NCBI RefSeq assembly: GCF_047729875.1
Contig: NZ_CP159826.1
Location: forward strand, 806,001 to 870,000
Direction: 5' to 3'
Length of the DNA: 64,000 bases
Source: Marimicrobium sp913061115
Lineage (GTDB): Bacteria; Pseudomonadota; Gammaproteobacteria; Pseudomonadales; Halieaceae
Made by a program: the position numbers and the translations under genes
Part shown: piece after piece, positions 34,583 through 43,737 of the stretch
How the letters are laid out: each line of letters begins with the position of its first letter
How positions within the stretch are numbered: position 1 is the stretch's first letter
Notes under the pieces: generated by a model
What the model was told of the DNA's origin: nothing
The model's input: the letters and a program-made list of their open reading frames with translations, nothing else
The model's database searches: none

Positions 34583-34866
34583 GATTTCACTCCTCTCGCC
34601 TCAGGCGATCTTCAGGTTTCTGTGCGTAGTTGCCAGTATTCGGCGGTAACGGTCAGTCAATCGGCCTTTTTTTATAATTTTTTATTATAAAAATTTATTC
34701 TTTTATAAAAAAAAAGACTTTAACTTAATGTAAATCATTAGGAAGTTAATTTATCGAGCTGTTTTAAACCGTTATTTTGTTCTTAAATCCCCCTTCGACT
34801 TGCCTCATAACACCTAAAAGTTGCTCTAATTACCTGAAATCACAACGTTTTTTCTAGATGCCTCGC
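34583..34866. other. AT-rich non-coding block upstream of the dcw cluster
   Basis: No gene is visible from the rnpB hairpin to the mraZ promoter. The part from about 34665 to 34860 is far richer in A and T than its surroundings. It contains a perfect ten-base-pair inverted repeat made only of A and T (34669-34678 with 34684-34693, five-T loop) and a second palindrome TTTTATAAAA at 34701-34710. It may act as UP-element-like or bent DNA, or bind an H-NS/MvaT-type protein; that is inference. Confidence 0.6.
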
Positions 34867-34896
34867 TTGACAGTGTCTCGTTTACAGACCTATAGT
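34867..34896 (+). promoter_or_regulatory. strong sigma-70 promoter of the mra/dcw cluster
   Basis: A perfect -35 TTGACA (34867-34872), 18-base spacer, then TATAGT (34891-34896). Transcription would start near 34903, just before the MraZ boxes. It is the best promoter match in the window, fitting the main dcw promoter (Pmra) known in E. coli. Confidence 0.8.
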
Positions 34897-34905
34897 GTTG
34901 ATAAG

Positions 34906-34940
34906 TGGGAATAAGTGGAACTTTTTGGTTTTTTGTGGGT
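34906..34940 (+). promoter_or_regulatory. MraZ operator, four TGGNN boxes at ten-base spacing
   Basis: TGGGA (34906), TGGAA (34916), TGGTT (34926) and TGGGT (34936) recur every ten bases, each separated by five bases. MraZ is known to bind tandem TGGGN boxes with five-base spacers in front of its own gene. The first and last boxes are perfect and the middle two keep TGG. Location immediately after the predicted start point suits autorepression. Confidence 0.8.
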
Positions 34941-34971
34941 TTAAAAGCCAAAATTGAGTGGAGAGACTGCC

Positions 34972-35427
34972 GTGTTTCGCGGAGTACAACATATCAATAT
35001 GGACGCAAAAGGACGTTTGGCGATGCCAGCGCGCCAGCGCGAGCCATTGCATTCGCAATCTGACGGGCAAGTTGTCATTACCATCGATACACAGGCCGCC
35101 TGCTTGGTGATCTATCCACTTCCTGAGTGGGAACGCATAGAAAAAGACATCCAGAACTTGCCTGCACTTAAGCCTGCGGTAAAACGCTTCCAGCGTTTGG
35201 TGTTGGGTTATGCCACTGACCTGGAACTGGATGGTAATGGACGCCTGCTACTGCCCCAACCCCTGCGAGATTATGCGCAACTGGACAAGAAATTGGTGCT
35301 GGTAGGGCAGGGCAACAAATTGGAATTATGGTCTGAGGCGTTGTGGTTCTCTCAACGCGATCAAGCGTTGCTGGATTCTGGCCCAGAGGCCGAATTGCCC
35401 GCCGAACTCATGTCGCTAACGCTTTAG
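34972..35427 (+). CDS. mraZ: transcriptional repressor MraZ
   Basis: MraZ is the AbrB-like regulator that represses the mra/dcw cluster in E. coli. The 151-residue product (GTG at 34972 behind GGAGAG) has two SpoVT-AbrB repeats with DxKGR and DxxGR loops: MDAKGRLAMPARQR and LDGNGRLLLPQPLR. A TTG 18 bases upstream is not preferred. Its stop abuts the rsmH GTG. Confidence 0.96.
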   Translation: MFRGVQHINMDAKGRLAMPARQREPLHSQSDGQVVITIDTQAACLVIYPLPEWERIEKDIQNLPALKPAVKRFQRLVLGYATDLELDGNGRLLLPQPLRDYAQLDKKLVLVGQGNKLELWSEALWFSQRDQALLDSGPEAELPAELMSLTL

Positions 35428-36354
35428 GTGACGGCTATACATCAAACAGTTTTGTTGCATGAGGCTGTTGATGCTGTAGTGACTTTACCCGATGGTTTTT
35501 ATGTGGATGGCACCTTTGGTCGTGGCGGACACAGCCGCTACCTGCTGCAAAGCCTCAATAGTAGTGGCCACGTGCTAGGGGTTGATAAGGATCGTGAGGC
35601 GCAGGCGGCGGCTCATGAGCTGGCAGAGAGTGAGCCTCGGTTTCAGTTTTTTCATGGCTCGTTCGCTGAACTTCCTCAGCAACTGCATGAGATGGGAGTC
35701 GACGCCGTCGACGGCATTTTGCTGGATCTTGGGGTTTCCAGCCCACAGTTAGATGACGGAGACAGGGGGTTCAGCTTTATGCGTGATGGTCCTCTGGATA
35801 TGCGCATGGATACTAGTCGTGGAGAAACAGCTGCCCAGTGGCTGTCGCGGGCTGATCTGCAGGATATTGCCGCAGTATTGAAAGAGTATGGGGAAGAGCG
35901 TTTCGCTCGTCGCATTGCCTCCGCAATAGTGGCCGCAAGAGCCGTGTCCCCGATTGAGACCACAAGTCAGTTGGCGCGGTTGGTTAGCGAGGCTCATCCT
36001 CGGTGGGAAAAACACAAGCATCCCGCTACCCGTTCCTTTCAGGCAATTCGTATCAAGGTCAATCGCGAGCTCGAAGATCTGCAGGCGTTTTTATCTGTGG
36101 CGCTGGACATGTTGCGCGTCGGGGGTCGTCTGGTGGTGATCAGCTTTCACTCTCTGGAAGATCGCTTAGTAAAGCGCTATATGCGTGATATGGCCAGAGG
36201 GGATTCACTGCCTCGGGGTGTACCGGTGACCGATAGTCAACTCAATCGTCGTATGCGTCTGGTGGGCCGGTCGGTCAAGGCCAGTGCCGAAGAGGTGGCA
36301 AGTAATGTGCGTGCGCGCAGTGCGGTGATGCGTATCGCGGAAAAAATCAATTGA
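35428..36354 (+). CDS. rsmH: 16S rRNA (cytosine1402-N4)-methyltransferase RsmH
   Basis: RsmH (MraW) methylates N4 of C1402, the same nucleotide whose ribose is methylated by RsmI, encoded 1.3 kb upstream. The 308-residue protein has the SAM motif VDGTFGRGGHSRYLL, DGILLDLGVSSPQLD and VISFHSLEDRLVK. It starts with GTG directly after the mraZ stop. Confidence 0.97.
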   Translation: MTAIHQTVLLHEAVDAVVTLPDGFYVDGTFGRGGHSRYLLQSLNSSGHVLGVDKDREAQAAAHELAESEPRFQFFHGSFAELPQQLHEMGVDAVDGILLDLGVSSPQLDDGDRGFSFMRDGPLDMRMDTSRGETAAQWLSRADLQDIAAVLKEYGEERFARRIASAIVAARAVSPIETTSQLARLVSEAHPRWEKHKHPATRSFQAIRIKVNRELEDLQAFLSVALDMLRVGGRLVVISFHSLEDRLVKRYMRDMARGDSLPRGVPVTDSQLNRRMRLVGRSVKASAEEVASNVRARSAVMRIAEKIN

Positions 36355-36378
36355 ACCAAGATTTGAATAATAAATAGT

Positions 36379-36702
36379 GTGGCAAAAGTTGGAATGATGA
36401 GTGCAGCGTCGATACAGAAAAACCAATCCGACAGCCGGGAGCTGCGTTACCTTAATGCTGCCGCGCTGCTACTGATTATGGTGTCCGCTTTTGCCACCAT
36501 TTATTCGACGCACGCTTGTCGTGCCCTGTACGCGCAACTTCAGGTGCTGGAATCCGCGCAGTGGTTTTTGCAGGAGGATTATGGGCGCCTCATGCTGGAG
36601 CAGAGTATTTGGGCGTCCCATCGACGAGTCGAGAACGTTGCTCGTGAGGAGTTGGGTATGGGCGCGCCGGATCTTGCCGCTTACAAGGTGATAGCGCAAT
36701 GA
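36379..36702 (+). CDS. ftsL: cell division protein FtsL
   Basis: FtsL is a small bitopic protein of the FtsQLB subcomplex that activates FtsWI. The product is up to 107 residues with one membrane helix (NAAALLLIMVSAFATIYSTH) and a short periplasmic leucine-zipper region. Starts at GTG 36379 or at ATG 36394/36397 are all possible; none has a strong Shine-Dalgarno. It overlaps ftsI by four bases (ATGA). Confidence 0.9.
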   Translation: MAKVGMMSAASIQKNQSDSRELRYLNAAALLLIMVSAFATIYSTHACRALYAQLQVLESAQWFLQEDYGRLMLEQSIWASHRRVENVAREELGMGAPDLAAYKVIAQ

Positions 36703-38426
36703 GGCAGCAGCAAAAACAGCCGCTATCGCTGTTGCGTTTTTATCTGGTAGTGGGAGTGCTGTGTGTCCTGCTGGCACTTCTGGTGTGGCGAATACTGTCT
36801 CTACAAATACTTGATTTGGAGCGCGGTTATACATTCCTGCAGAACCAGGGTGAAATGCGCTCGGTCCGCACGGCGGAAATTCCAGCTTACCGGGGAGTGA
36901 TTTTGGATCGCCGCGGTGAACCGCTGGCCTTAAGTACTCCAGTAGTGTCGATCTATGCGAACCCTCAGTTACTTAAGAATTCCGATCGTCTGGGAGAGTT
37001 GGCAGAGGCATTGGGCATGGAGCTGACCCTGCTACAGGACAAGCTGGCTCGCTACGACAACAAGCAGTTTATGTATCTCTTGCGCCATCAGGTGCCAGAC
37101 CATGCTCGAGAGATTCTGGATAAACGAATAAAAGGCGTTTTCGGTGAGCGCGAATACCGTCGCTTCTATCCTGCAGGTGAGGTTGCGGCGCAGCTGGTGG
37201 GGTTCACCAACGTTGATGGTCAGGGTATTGCGGGTCTGGAGCTGACGTATAACGAGTGGTTAAAGGGCACGCCGGGCAAGAAAAAATATATCAAGGATCT
37301 GCACGGTGAAGTGGTGCGCGATATCGGTGTGCTGGAGCCAGCAAGGCCGGGCAAGGACCTCGTGCTGAGTATCGATCTGCGTCTGCAGTATCTGCAGCAC
37401 CGCGAGCTACAGCGTGCGGTCTCCGCGTTGGGTGCGGCTTCCGGCACGGTTGTGACACTGGATAGTCATACCGGTGAGGTGCTGGCGATGGTGAATTATC
37501 CGGTCTACAACCCGAATGGATCTAAGTCGGGCAGCCCGGGCAGCAGGCGCAATCGGGCTATGACCGATGTTTATGAGCCCGGCTCCACGATGAAATCTCT
37601 TACCATGGTGGCTGCGCTCGAAAGTGGTCGATATACGCCCGACACAATGATTGACACATCGCCAGGACGCATTCGGGTGGGGCCTAAGGTATACCCTGAT
37701 CCGCGCAATTACGGTTTGATTAGCATGACGCGGGTGTTACAAAAATCGAGTCAGGTAGGTGTTACCAAAATAGCACTGGACCTCGGCCATGAGCCTATTT
37801 GGGATGTATTTAACCGGTTTGGCATTGGTCAGTCTCCGGGTACCGGTTTTCCGGGAGAAAGTGCCGGGAAGCTGCCAAATCGCCCGCGGTGGTATGCAAC
37901 GGAGAAGGTCTCTTTGGCTTTTGGCTATGGGATTTCTGCCACGCCGCTGCAGCTCGCCAGTGCCTACTCGGTATTTGCCAATGAGGGTAAGCAGCTACCG
38001 ATATCACTGTTGGCATTGGAAGGCGAAACACCTGAGGGCAAGCAGATCATTTCTCGGGAAACGGCGGCGCAGCTTCTCGGTATGCTGCATGCGGTGACGG
38101 GTGAACAAGGGACTGCACGTAAAGCGCGTGTGTCGGGTTATCAAGTGGGTGGAAAAACGGGCACCGTGCACAAGGTTGGGCCTGGAGGCTACGAGAAGCA
38201 TAAGTACGTGGCACTGTTTGCTGGGATCGCTCCCATTGATAACCCGCGTATTGTGACTGTCGTCGTGATAAACGATCCAAAGGGTAAGCTCTATGGTGGT
38301 GGCGCGGTAGCGGCCCCCGTTTTTTCCCAAATAACCAGTGGCACCTTACGTATTCTAGGCGTGCCACCGTCTGAAATTGGCACCCTCAGTGAAGCGGGTA
38401 AATCCGCTCCGGGGGGCGCTACCTGA
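36699..38426 (+). CDS. ftsI: septal transpeptidase FtsI (PBP3) with SSQ instead of SSN
   Basis: FtsI is the class B penicillin-binding protein that cross-links septal peptidoglycan with FtsW. The 575-residue protein has one N-terminal membrane helix (about 12-36), a pedestal domain and a transpeptidase domain with catalytic Ser296 in GSTMK, the second motif Ser350-Ser351-Gln352 and KTG at 486-488. The second motif normally ends in Asn. All else is typical. It overlaps ftsL and murE, so translation is coupled through the cluster. Confidence 0.96.
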   Translation: MRQQQKQPLSLLRFYLVVGVLCVLLALLVWRILSLQILDLERGYTFLQNQGEMRSVRTAEIPAYRGVILDRRGEPLALSTPVVSIYANPQLLKNSDRLGELAEALGMELTLLQDKLARYDNKQFMYLLRHQVPDHAREILDKRIKGVFGEREYRRFYPAGEVAAQLVGFTNVDGQGIAGLELTYNEWLKGTPGKKKYIKDLHGEVVRDIGVLEPARPGKDLVLSIDLRLQYLQHRELQRAVSALGAASGTVVTLDSHTGEVLAMVNYPVYNPNGSKSGSPGSRRNRAMTDVYEPGSTMKSLTMVAALESGRYTPDTMIDTSPGRIRVGPKVYPDPRNYGLISMTRVLQKSSQVGVTKIALDLGHEPIWDVFNRFGIGQSPGTGFPGESAGKLPNRPRWYATEKVSLAFGYGISATPLQLASAYSVFANEGKQLPISLLALEGETPEGKQIISRETAAQLLGMLHAVTGEQGTARKARVSGYQVGGKTGTVHKVGPGGYEKHKYVALFAGIAPIDNPRIVTVVVINDPKGKLYGGGAVAAPVFSQITSGTLRILGVPPSEIGTLSEAGKSAPGGAT

Positions 38427-39916
38427 TGCTGGCATCCCATGCTCTAGAGGCACGGCCTATGTCACTGCCCCAACTGCTTGGCAGGGAGGGCGAAGCGTTT
38501 GCGGATACCATGATAAAGGGTATGCAGCTAGACAGCCGCAGAGTGCGACCAGGGGACTTATTCCTAGCGCTGCCGGGAGAGCAGCATGATGGCCGTCAGT
38601 TTATCGAGCAGGCAGTGGCTAATGGTGCCGCAGCCGTGGTAGCAGAGGCGCCTGTAGCAGGCTTTTTGGAGACGATCGCGGTGCCGTTGATCGAACTCCC
38701 TGAGCTGCGTTTTGAAGCGGGTTTGCTGGCAGCTCGGTTTTACGGCAATCCCAGTCACTCGATGCATGTGCTAGGGATCACAGGAACCAATGGCAAGACA
38801 ACGACCAGCCGTATTGTCGCGCAACTCACTCGCACTCTGGGCAAGCCCTGCGGTGTAATCGGTACTCTAGGTGCCACGCTGGAAGATGGCGTAACGATGG
38901 CCAGTAATACCACGCCTGATGCGTTATCGGTCCAGCGACAGCTGGCAGAGTGGTTCCAGCAGGATGTACTTGCAGTCAGTATGGAAGTCTCCTCCCATGC
39001 ATTGGAGCAGGGTAGAGTTAACGGCGTCGCGTTCGAAACCGCGATCTATACCAATCTGTCCCACGATCACCTCGACTACCACGGCAGTATGGCGGCTTAT
39101 GGTCGCGCCAAACAGCGGCTGTTTTCTGTTGAGGGGTTACGTCATGCCGTCATCAATATGGATGACCCATTTGGCACGTCGATAAAAGCCGCTGTGGCAG
39201 GGAATGTCCAAGTGCTGACCTATTCTGCTAGTGGTGCGCGCGCCGATGTGCGTGTTGAAAATGCTCAATTTCACCGCGATGGCGTGCGTGGTGAATTGCA
39301 TACCCCTTGGGGCGACGCGACGTTCTTTAGCCCGCTTCCGGGCGACTTTAATTTGGCAAATCTTGCCGCCTCGGTCACTGCACTGGTGTTGGGGGGAGAA
39401 GATCTGCAGTCCGTATTGGGAGCGACGGCAAGTTTGCAGCCTGTTCCCGGTCGCATGCAGGTCATACCGAATACGTTGGATATACAAGTGATTGTCGATT
39501 ACGCCCATACCCCGCACGCATTGGAGCAGGTGTTGAAGGCTTTGAGGCCTCATGTCGAGGGCTCTCTGGTGACGGTGTTTGGTTGCGGTGGGGATCGCGA
39601 CAGGGAGAAGCGGCAGCAGATGGGTCGTATTGCCTGCGCATTGTCTGACTGTGTGGTGGTGACCAGTGACAATCCCAGAACTGAAGAACCACTGGGCATT
39701 ATGCGCGATATCGAATCGGGGTGCAGTGGACACTATTTTTTACAGGCTGAGCGTGCAGACGCAATCTCGGTGGCAGTGGCACAAGCGCAAGCGGGTGACT
39801 GTGTGTTGATCGCAGGCAAGGGCCATGAGTGCTACCAGCTGGTGGATGGACAGCGTTTACATTTCAGTGACGAGGCGCACGCGCACGATGCTCTGGCGCG
39901 GAGGGCGGGATCATGA
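38426..39916 (+). CDS. murE: UDP-MurNAc-tripeptide synthetase MurE (meso-DAP type)
   Basis: MurE adds meso-diaminopimelate to UDP-MurNAc-L-Ala-D-Glu. The 496-residue ligase has the P-loop TGTNGKTT (119-126) and the DNPR motif (SDNPRTEEP) that selects meso-DAP, so the peptidoglycan is the usual Gram-negative type. Its start overlaps the ftsI stop (TGATG). A Met at codon 12 is a possible alternative start. Confidence 0.97.
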   Translation: MLASHALEARPMSLPQLLGREGEAFADTMIKGMQLDSRRVRPGDLFLALPGEQHDGRQFIEQAVANGAAAVVAEAPVAGFLETIAVPLIELPELRFEAGLLAARFYGNPSHSMHVLGITGTNGKTTTSRIVAQLTRTLGKPCGVIGTLGATLEDGVTMASNTTPDALSVQRQLAEWFQQDVLAVSMEVSSHALEQGRVNGVAFETAIYTNLSHDHLDYHGSMAAYGRAKQRLFSVEGLRHAVINMDDPFGTSIKAAVAGNVQVLTYSASGARADVRVENAQFHRDGVRGELHTPWGDATFFSPLPGDFNLANLAASVTALVLGGEDLQSVLGATASLQPVPGRMQVIPNTLDIQVIVDYAHTPHALEQVLKALRPHVEGSLVTVFGCGGDRDREKRQQMGRIACALSDCVVVTSDNPRTEEPLGIMRDIESGCSGHYFLQAERADAISVAVAQAQAGDCVLIAGKGHECYQLVDGQRLHFSDEAHAHDALARRAGS

Positions 39917-41280
39917 TGCGCCCGCTGAGCCTGTCAGAGCTGCGACTACCATTGGAAGGCCAATTACACGGCGCTGACTGTGACATTCTGGGTGTGTCCA
40001 CCGACAGCCGTACTTTGCACGATGGTGATTTATTCGTGGCACTGCGCGGCGAGCATTTTGATGGCCAGGAATATGTTGCGCAGGCGAACAGTGTGGGAGC
40101 AACTGCCGCGCTAGTGCGCCAAGTCGTTGCCAGTTCAATGCCGCAGCTACAGGTGGCCGATACCCAGCGAGCTTTGGGTTTATTGGGCGCTTATAACCGA
40201 CAACAGTACAAGGGACCTCTGATTGGTATCACCGGTAGTAGTGGCAAAACCACGGTCAAGAATATGGTGCACTCCGTGCTTTCCCGGCGCGGTGAAACCT
40301 TGGCTACCGAAGGAAACTTCAATAACGAAATTGGTGTGCCACTGACATTGCTGCGTCTGCGGCCGGGGGTCGAGTTTGCAGTTGTAGAGATGGGTGCCGC
40401 CAAAGCGGGGGATATCGCTTGGTTATGCGAGTTGGCATGTCCGACGATTGCATTGTTGCTCAATGCGATGCCTGCTCATCTGGAAGGGTTCACCAGTGTT
40501 GAAGGTGTGGCAGCTGCCAAAGGAGAGATTTTTGATCGGTTGGTAAAAACCGATGTCGCCGTTATTAATGCAGACCAGTCCTGGGCCCGGCAATGGCGCA
40601 AACGCGCATCTGCGGCCACTGTAATGGATTTTGGCCTAGAGCAACCCGCATCCATCAGTGCGCGCAATATTCAAGGCATGGGTGTCAGGGGTGTGAGCTT
40701 TACCGCGTCCACTCCCGTAGGCGACATGTCAATACGCCTGAATCTACCGGGCGTACACAACGTCGCCAACGCCCTCGCGGCCGTGGCAGTGGGCTTGGCC
40801 TGTGAGCTTTCCTTGACGGATGTTCGCGATGGATTGGAATCGCTACAGCCATCAGATGGTCGGCTGCGATCAATGGTCTCGCCATTGGGAGCCTCAATAA
40901 TCGACGACTGTTACAACGCTAATCCTGGCTCAGTGCGCGCGGCGATCGATATGCTGGCAGCGTGCTCTGGACGCCGCACGTTGTTACTGGGTGCGATGCG
41001 AGAGTTGGGGCGCGGCAGCAGCGAGCTGCACCGAGAAGTGGGTGAATATGCGCGGGCAGCAGGTATCGATCAGTTGTGGGGGGTCGGTCCGGAGCTTGAA
41101 ATTTGTGTAGACGCCTTTGGCGCTGGTGGTCGATATTTTGAGGATCGCGCCGCTGCTCTGGTGGATATTGAGAGACAGTTTGGTGAGGGCGACACCGTTC
41201 TGATCAAAGGCTCGCGCAGCGCTGGTATGGAGCAGGTCTTGCATGCCTTGCTGCCGAATATAAAGGCACAGGAGCACTGA
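39913..41280 (+). CDS. murF: UDP-MurNAc-pentapeptide synthetase MurF
   Basis: MurF adds D-Ala-D-Ala to complete the UDP-MurNAc-pentapeptide. The 455-residue protein has the P-loop TGSSGKTT (107-114), EMGAAKAGDIAWL and the C-terminal domain DDCYNANPGSVRAAIDML. It overlaps murE by four bases (ATGA). Confidence 0.97.
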   Translation: MMRPLSLSELRLPLEGQLHGADCDILGVSTDSRTLHDGDLFVALRGEHFDGQEYVAQANSVGATAALVRQVVASSMPQLQVADTQRALGLLGAYNRQQYKGPLIGITGSSGKTTVKNMVHSVLSRRGETLATEGNFNNEIGVPLTLLRLRPGVEFAVVEMGAAKAGDIAWLCELACPTIALLLNAMPAHLEGFTSVEGVAAAKGEIFDRLVKTDVAVINADQSWARQWRKRASAATVMDFGLEQPASISARNIQGMGVRGVSFTASTPVGDMSIRLNLPGVHNVANALAAVAVGLACELSLTDVRDGLESLQPSDGRLRSMVSPLGASIIDDCYNANPGSVRAAIDMLAACSGRRTLLLGAMRELGRGSSELHREVGEYARAAGIDQLWGVGPELEICVDAFGAGGRYFEDRAAALVDIERQFGEGDTVLIKGSRSAGMEQVLHALLPNIKAQEH

Positions 41281-41283
41281 GTT

Positions 41284-42366
41284 ATGTTATTGCTGCTGGC
41301 GAAATACCTCACCCAATACGAAAGCGCTTTTGGCGTGTTTCAGTATCTGACCCTGCGTGGAATTCTGGCCGCAGGTACAGCGCTTGCCATCTCTCTGGCG
41401 GCTGGGCCTCTGATGATTCGTCGTTTGCAGCGTTATCAAGTCGGGCAGTCTGTGCGCAGTGATGGGCCCCAAAGCCATCTCAGTAAGGCTGGCACGCCAA
41501 CCATGGGCGGTGGATTACTCCTGTTGTCTATTGCCGTATCCACTCTATTGTGGGGCGACTTGAGTAACCGCTATCTCTGGCTGACACTGTTGGTGACATT
41601 GGCCTTCGGCGCAGTGGGTTGGATAGATGATTATCGTAAAGTGGTTGAGCGCGACGCTCGCGGACTGCCGGCGCGCTGGAAATATTTGTGGCAATCGTTG
41701 GCAGGGCTGGCTGCCGCGCTCTATCTCTATCTAGCCTTTGATTCGCCCGTCACTACAGAGCTGTATGTTCCCTTCTTCAAGGATTTCGTCTGGAGCATGG
41801 GGCCATTCTTTATTGTACTGAGCTATTTTGTGATCGTCGGGGCGAGCAACGCGGTGAACTTGACCGACGGACTGGATGGGCTGGCGATACTTCCGACTGT
41901 GCTCGTAGGGACTGCGCTGGGTATCATTGCCTATCTCACTGGTCGCATAGATTTCGCTGAATACCTGCACATTCCCTATGTCGCGGGCAGTGGTGAATTG
42001 GCGGTATTCTGCGGCAGTATCGCCGGTGCTGGACTGGGTTTTCTGTGGTTTAACACGTACCCGGCTCAGGTATTTATGGGCGATGTCGGTTCGCTGGCAC
42101 TGGGTGCCGCATTGGGAACAGTGGCGGTCATTACTCGTCACGAAATCGTATTTTTTATTATGGGTGGAATTTTCGTACTGGAGACCGTGTCGGTGATTAT
42201 CCAGGTCGCGTCTTTTAAATTGACGGGCAAGCGGGTTTTCCGTATGGCGCCCATTCACCATCACTATGAACTTCAAGGTTGGCCAGAGCCGCGCATCATC
42301 GTGCGTTTCTGGATTATAACAGTAATGCTGGTTCTGTTTGGACTGGCGACGCTAAAGTTGCGTTAG
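41284..42366 (+). CDS. mraY: phospho-MurNAc-pentapeptide transferase MraY
   Basis: MraY makes lipid I at the inner membrane from UDP-MurNAc-pentapeptide and undecaprenyl phosphate. The 360-residue protein has about ten membrane helices, the GWIDDYRK double aspartate, NLTDGLDGLA and the HHHYELQGW loop. It lies four bases after murF. Confidence 0.97.
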   Translation: MLLLLAKYLTQYESAFGVFQYLTLRGILAAGTALAISLAAGPLMIRRLQRYQVGQSVRSDGPQSHLSKAGTPTMGGGLLLLSIAVSTLLWGDLSNRYLWLTLLVTLAFGAVGWIDDYRKVVERDARGLPARWKYLWQSLAGLAAALYLYLAFDSPVTTELYVPFFKDFVWSMGPFFIVLSYFVIVGASNAVNLTDGLDGLAILPTVLVGTALGIIAYLTGRIDFAEYLHIPYVAGSGELAVFCGSIAGAGLGFLWFNTYPAQVFMGDVGSLALGAALGTVAVITRHEIVFFIMGGIFVLETVSVIIQVASFKLTGKRVFRMAPIHHHYELQGWPEPRIIVRFWIITVMLVLFGLATLKLR

Positions 42367-42378
42367 GTGAGAATAAAA

Positions 42379-43737
42379 GTGGCTTCAAAATTGGTAGAGA
42401 GTTGCGAAAAGCGGGTAGTGGTAGGCCTTGGCGCCACCGGTCTGTCCTGCGCGCGCTATCTCTATCAGCGAGGGCTACCGTTTACAGTAGTCGACACGCG
42501 TGCGCAGCCGCCGGGACTGGATGAACTGCGTTGTGAAATGCCGGACATCGAATTTTTTGCGGGTGATTACCCAGCGGAGATTGTCACCAGTGCCACTGAG
42601 TTGATTGTCAGTCCAGGCATTTCGATGGATGTTCCCATCGTTCTTCAGGCGCAGGCCGCGGGGGCTGATGTGGTCGGGGATATCGATCTGTTTATGCGCG
42701 AGGCGGCGGCTCCGGTCATTGGTATTACCGGCTCAAACGCCAAATCGACGGTGACGGAATTACTCGGTCAGATGGCGCGGGACGCCCAGTTGAACGTTGG
42801 TGTTGGGGGTAACCTAGGTACGCCAGCACTGGATTTGTTGTCGCCCGAGCGTGACCTGTATGTGCTGGAGCTGTCCAGTTTTCAGTTAGAACGTGCCGGT
42901 CGACTGGGTCTGGCGGTGGCTGCTGTGTTAAATGTCAGTGCTGACCACATGGACCGCCACCGCACCATGGCAGCCTATCAACAGGCCAAGCAGCGCATTT
43001 TTCGCGGTTGTAAAAAAGTGGTCATCAATCGCGATGAGCCTCTGACAATTCCTCTTCTGAGTACGGCTGTCGAGGTGGTTAGTTGGTCTATGCAAGAGCC
43101 TGAGCCGGGTGGTTTTGGTCTGCGCCACAAAGCAGGTGTGGAATACCTGTGTCTCGGTCTGGAAGTGCTACTTCCTGTGTCGGAGCTGAACCTTTTTGGC
43201 CGTCACAATATTGCCAATGCTCTAGCAGCACTCGCACTGGGTTACAGCGCAGGTCTGTCTCTGTTCAATATGCAAGCCTCCTTGCGGACCTTTAGAGGGC
43301 TGCCGCATCGCTGTGAGCTAATAGCCGAGATAGACGGCGTGCGCTTCGTTAACGATTCGAAAGGAACCAATATTGGTGCGACTGAAGCGGCTCTGTCTGG
43401 CGTGGGTGGAGAGCATGACATCCTGCTCATTGCCGGTGGCCAGGGTAAGGGTGCGGACTTTTCTCAGCTGCAGGAGGCAGTGTCGCGTCACTGTAAGTTG
43501 CTAATACTGATGGGTGAGGACGCTCCTTTGTTGCAGGAGGCACTGTCGTCCTGTGTCGCCGTGCTTCGCGTGTCTTCGCTGGACGAAGCCATCAACGTTG
43601 CAGCGATGAAGGCGGAGGCCGGGGATGTTGTGTTGCTATCACCCGCCTGTGCCAGCTTCGATATGTTTAGTGGCTATGTGCAGCGTGGCGAAGCGTTTTG
43701 TGCGCGGGTTAATGCGCTGGCCGGGGGACTGACGTGA
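42379..43737 (+). CDS. murD: UDP-MurNAc-L-alanine:D-glutamate ligase MurD
   Basis: MurD adds D-glutamate. From GTG 42379, preceded by GGTGAGA at good spacing, it has 452 residues. A GTG at 42367 directly after the mraY stop gives 456 but has no ribosome binding site. Motifs: VVGLGATGLSCARYL at the N-terminus and the P-loop ITGSNAKSTV, an alanine variant also remembered from Pseudomonas. Confidence 0.96.
   Translation: MASKLVESCEKRVVVGLGATGLSCARYLYQRGLPFTVVDTRAQPPGLDELRCEMPDIEFFAGDYPAEIVTSATELIVSPGISMDVPIVLQAQAAGADVVGDIDLFMREAAAPVIGITGSNAKSTVTELLGQMARDAQLNVGVGGNLGTPALDLLSPERDLYVLELSSFQLERAGRLGLAVAAVLNVSADHMDRHRTMAAYQQAKQRIFRGCKKVVINRDEPLTIPLLSTAVEVVSWSMQEPEPGGFGLRHKAGVEYLCLGLEVLLPVSELNLFGRHNIANALAALALGYSAGLSLFNMQASLRTFRGLPHRCELIAEIDGVRFVNDSKGTNIGATEAALSGVGGEHDILLIAGGQGKGADFSQLQEAVSRHCKLLILMGEDAPLLQEALSSCVAVLRVSSLDEAINVAAMKAEAGDVVLLSPACASFDMFSGYVQRGEAFCARVNALAGGLT

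Noticed and set aside
34496..34690. 64-codon open frame at the 3' end of rnpB
   Set aside because: Overlaps the conserved 3' domain of the RNA and has no ribosome binding site or recognisable motif.
39137..39733. 198-codon open frame antisense to murE
   Set aside because: Fully inside murE, no family resemblance, and composition typical of an antisense shadow.
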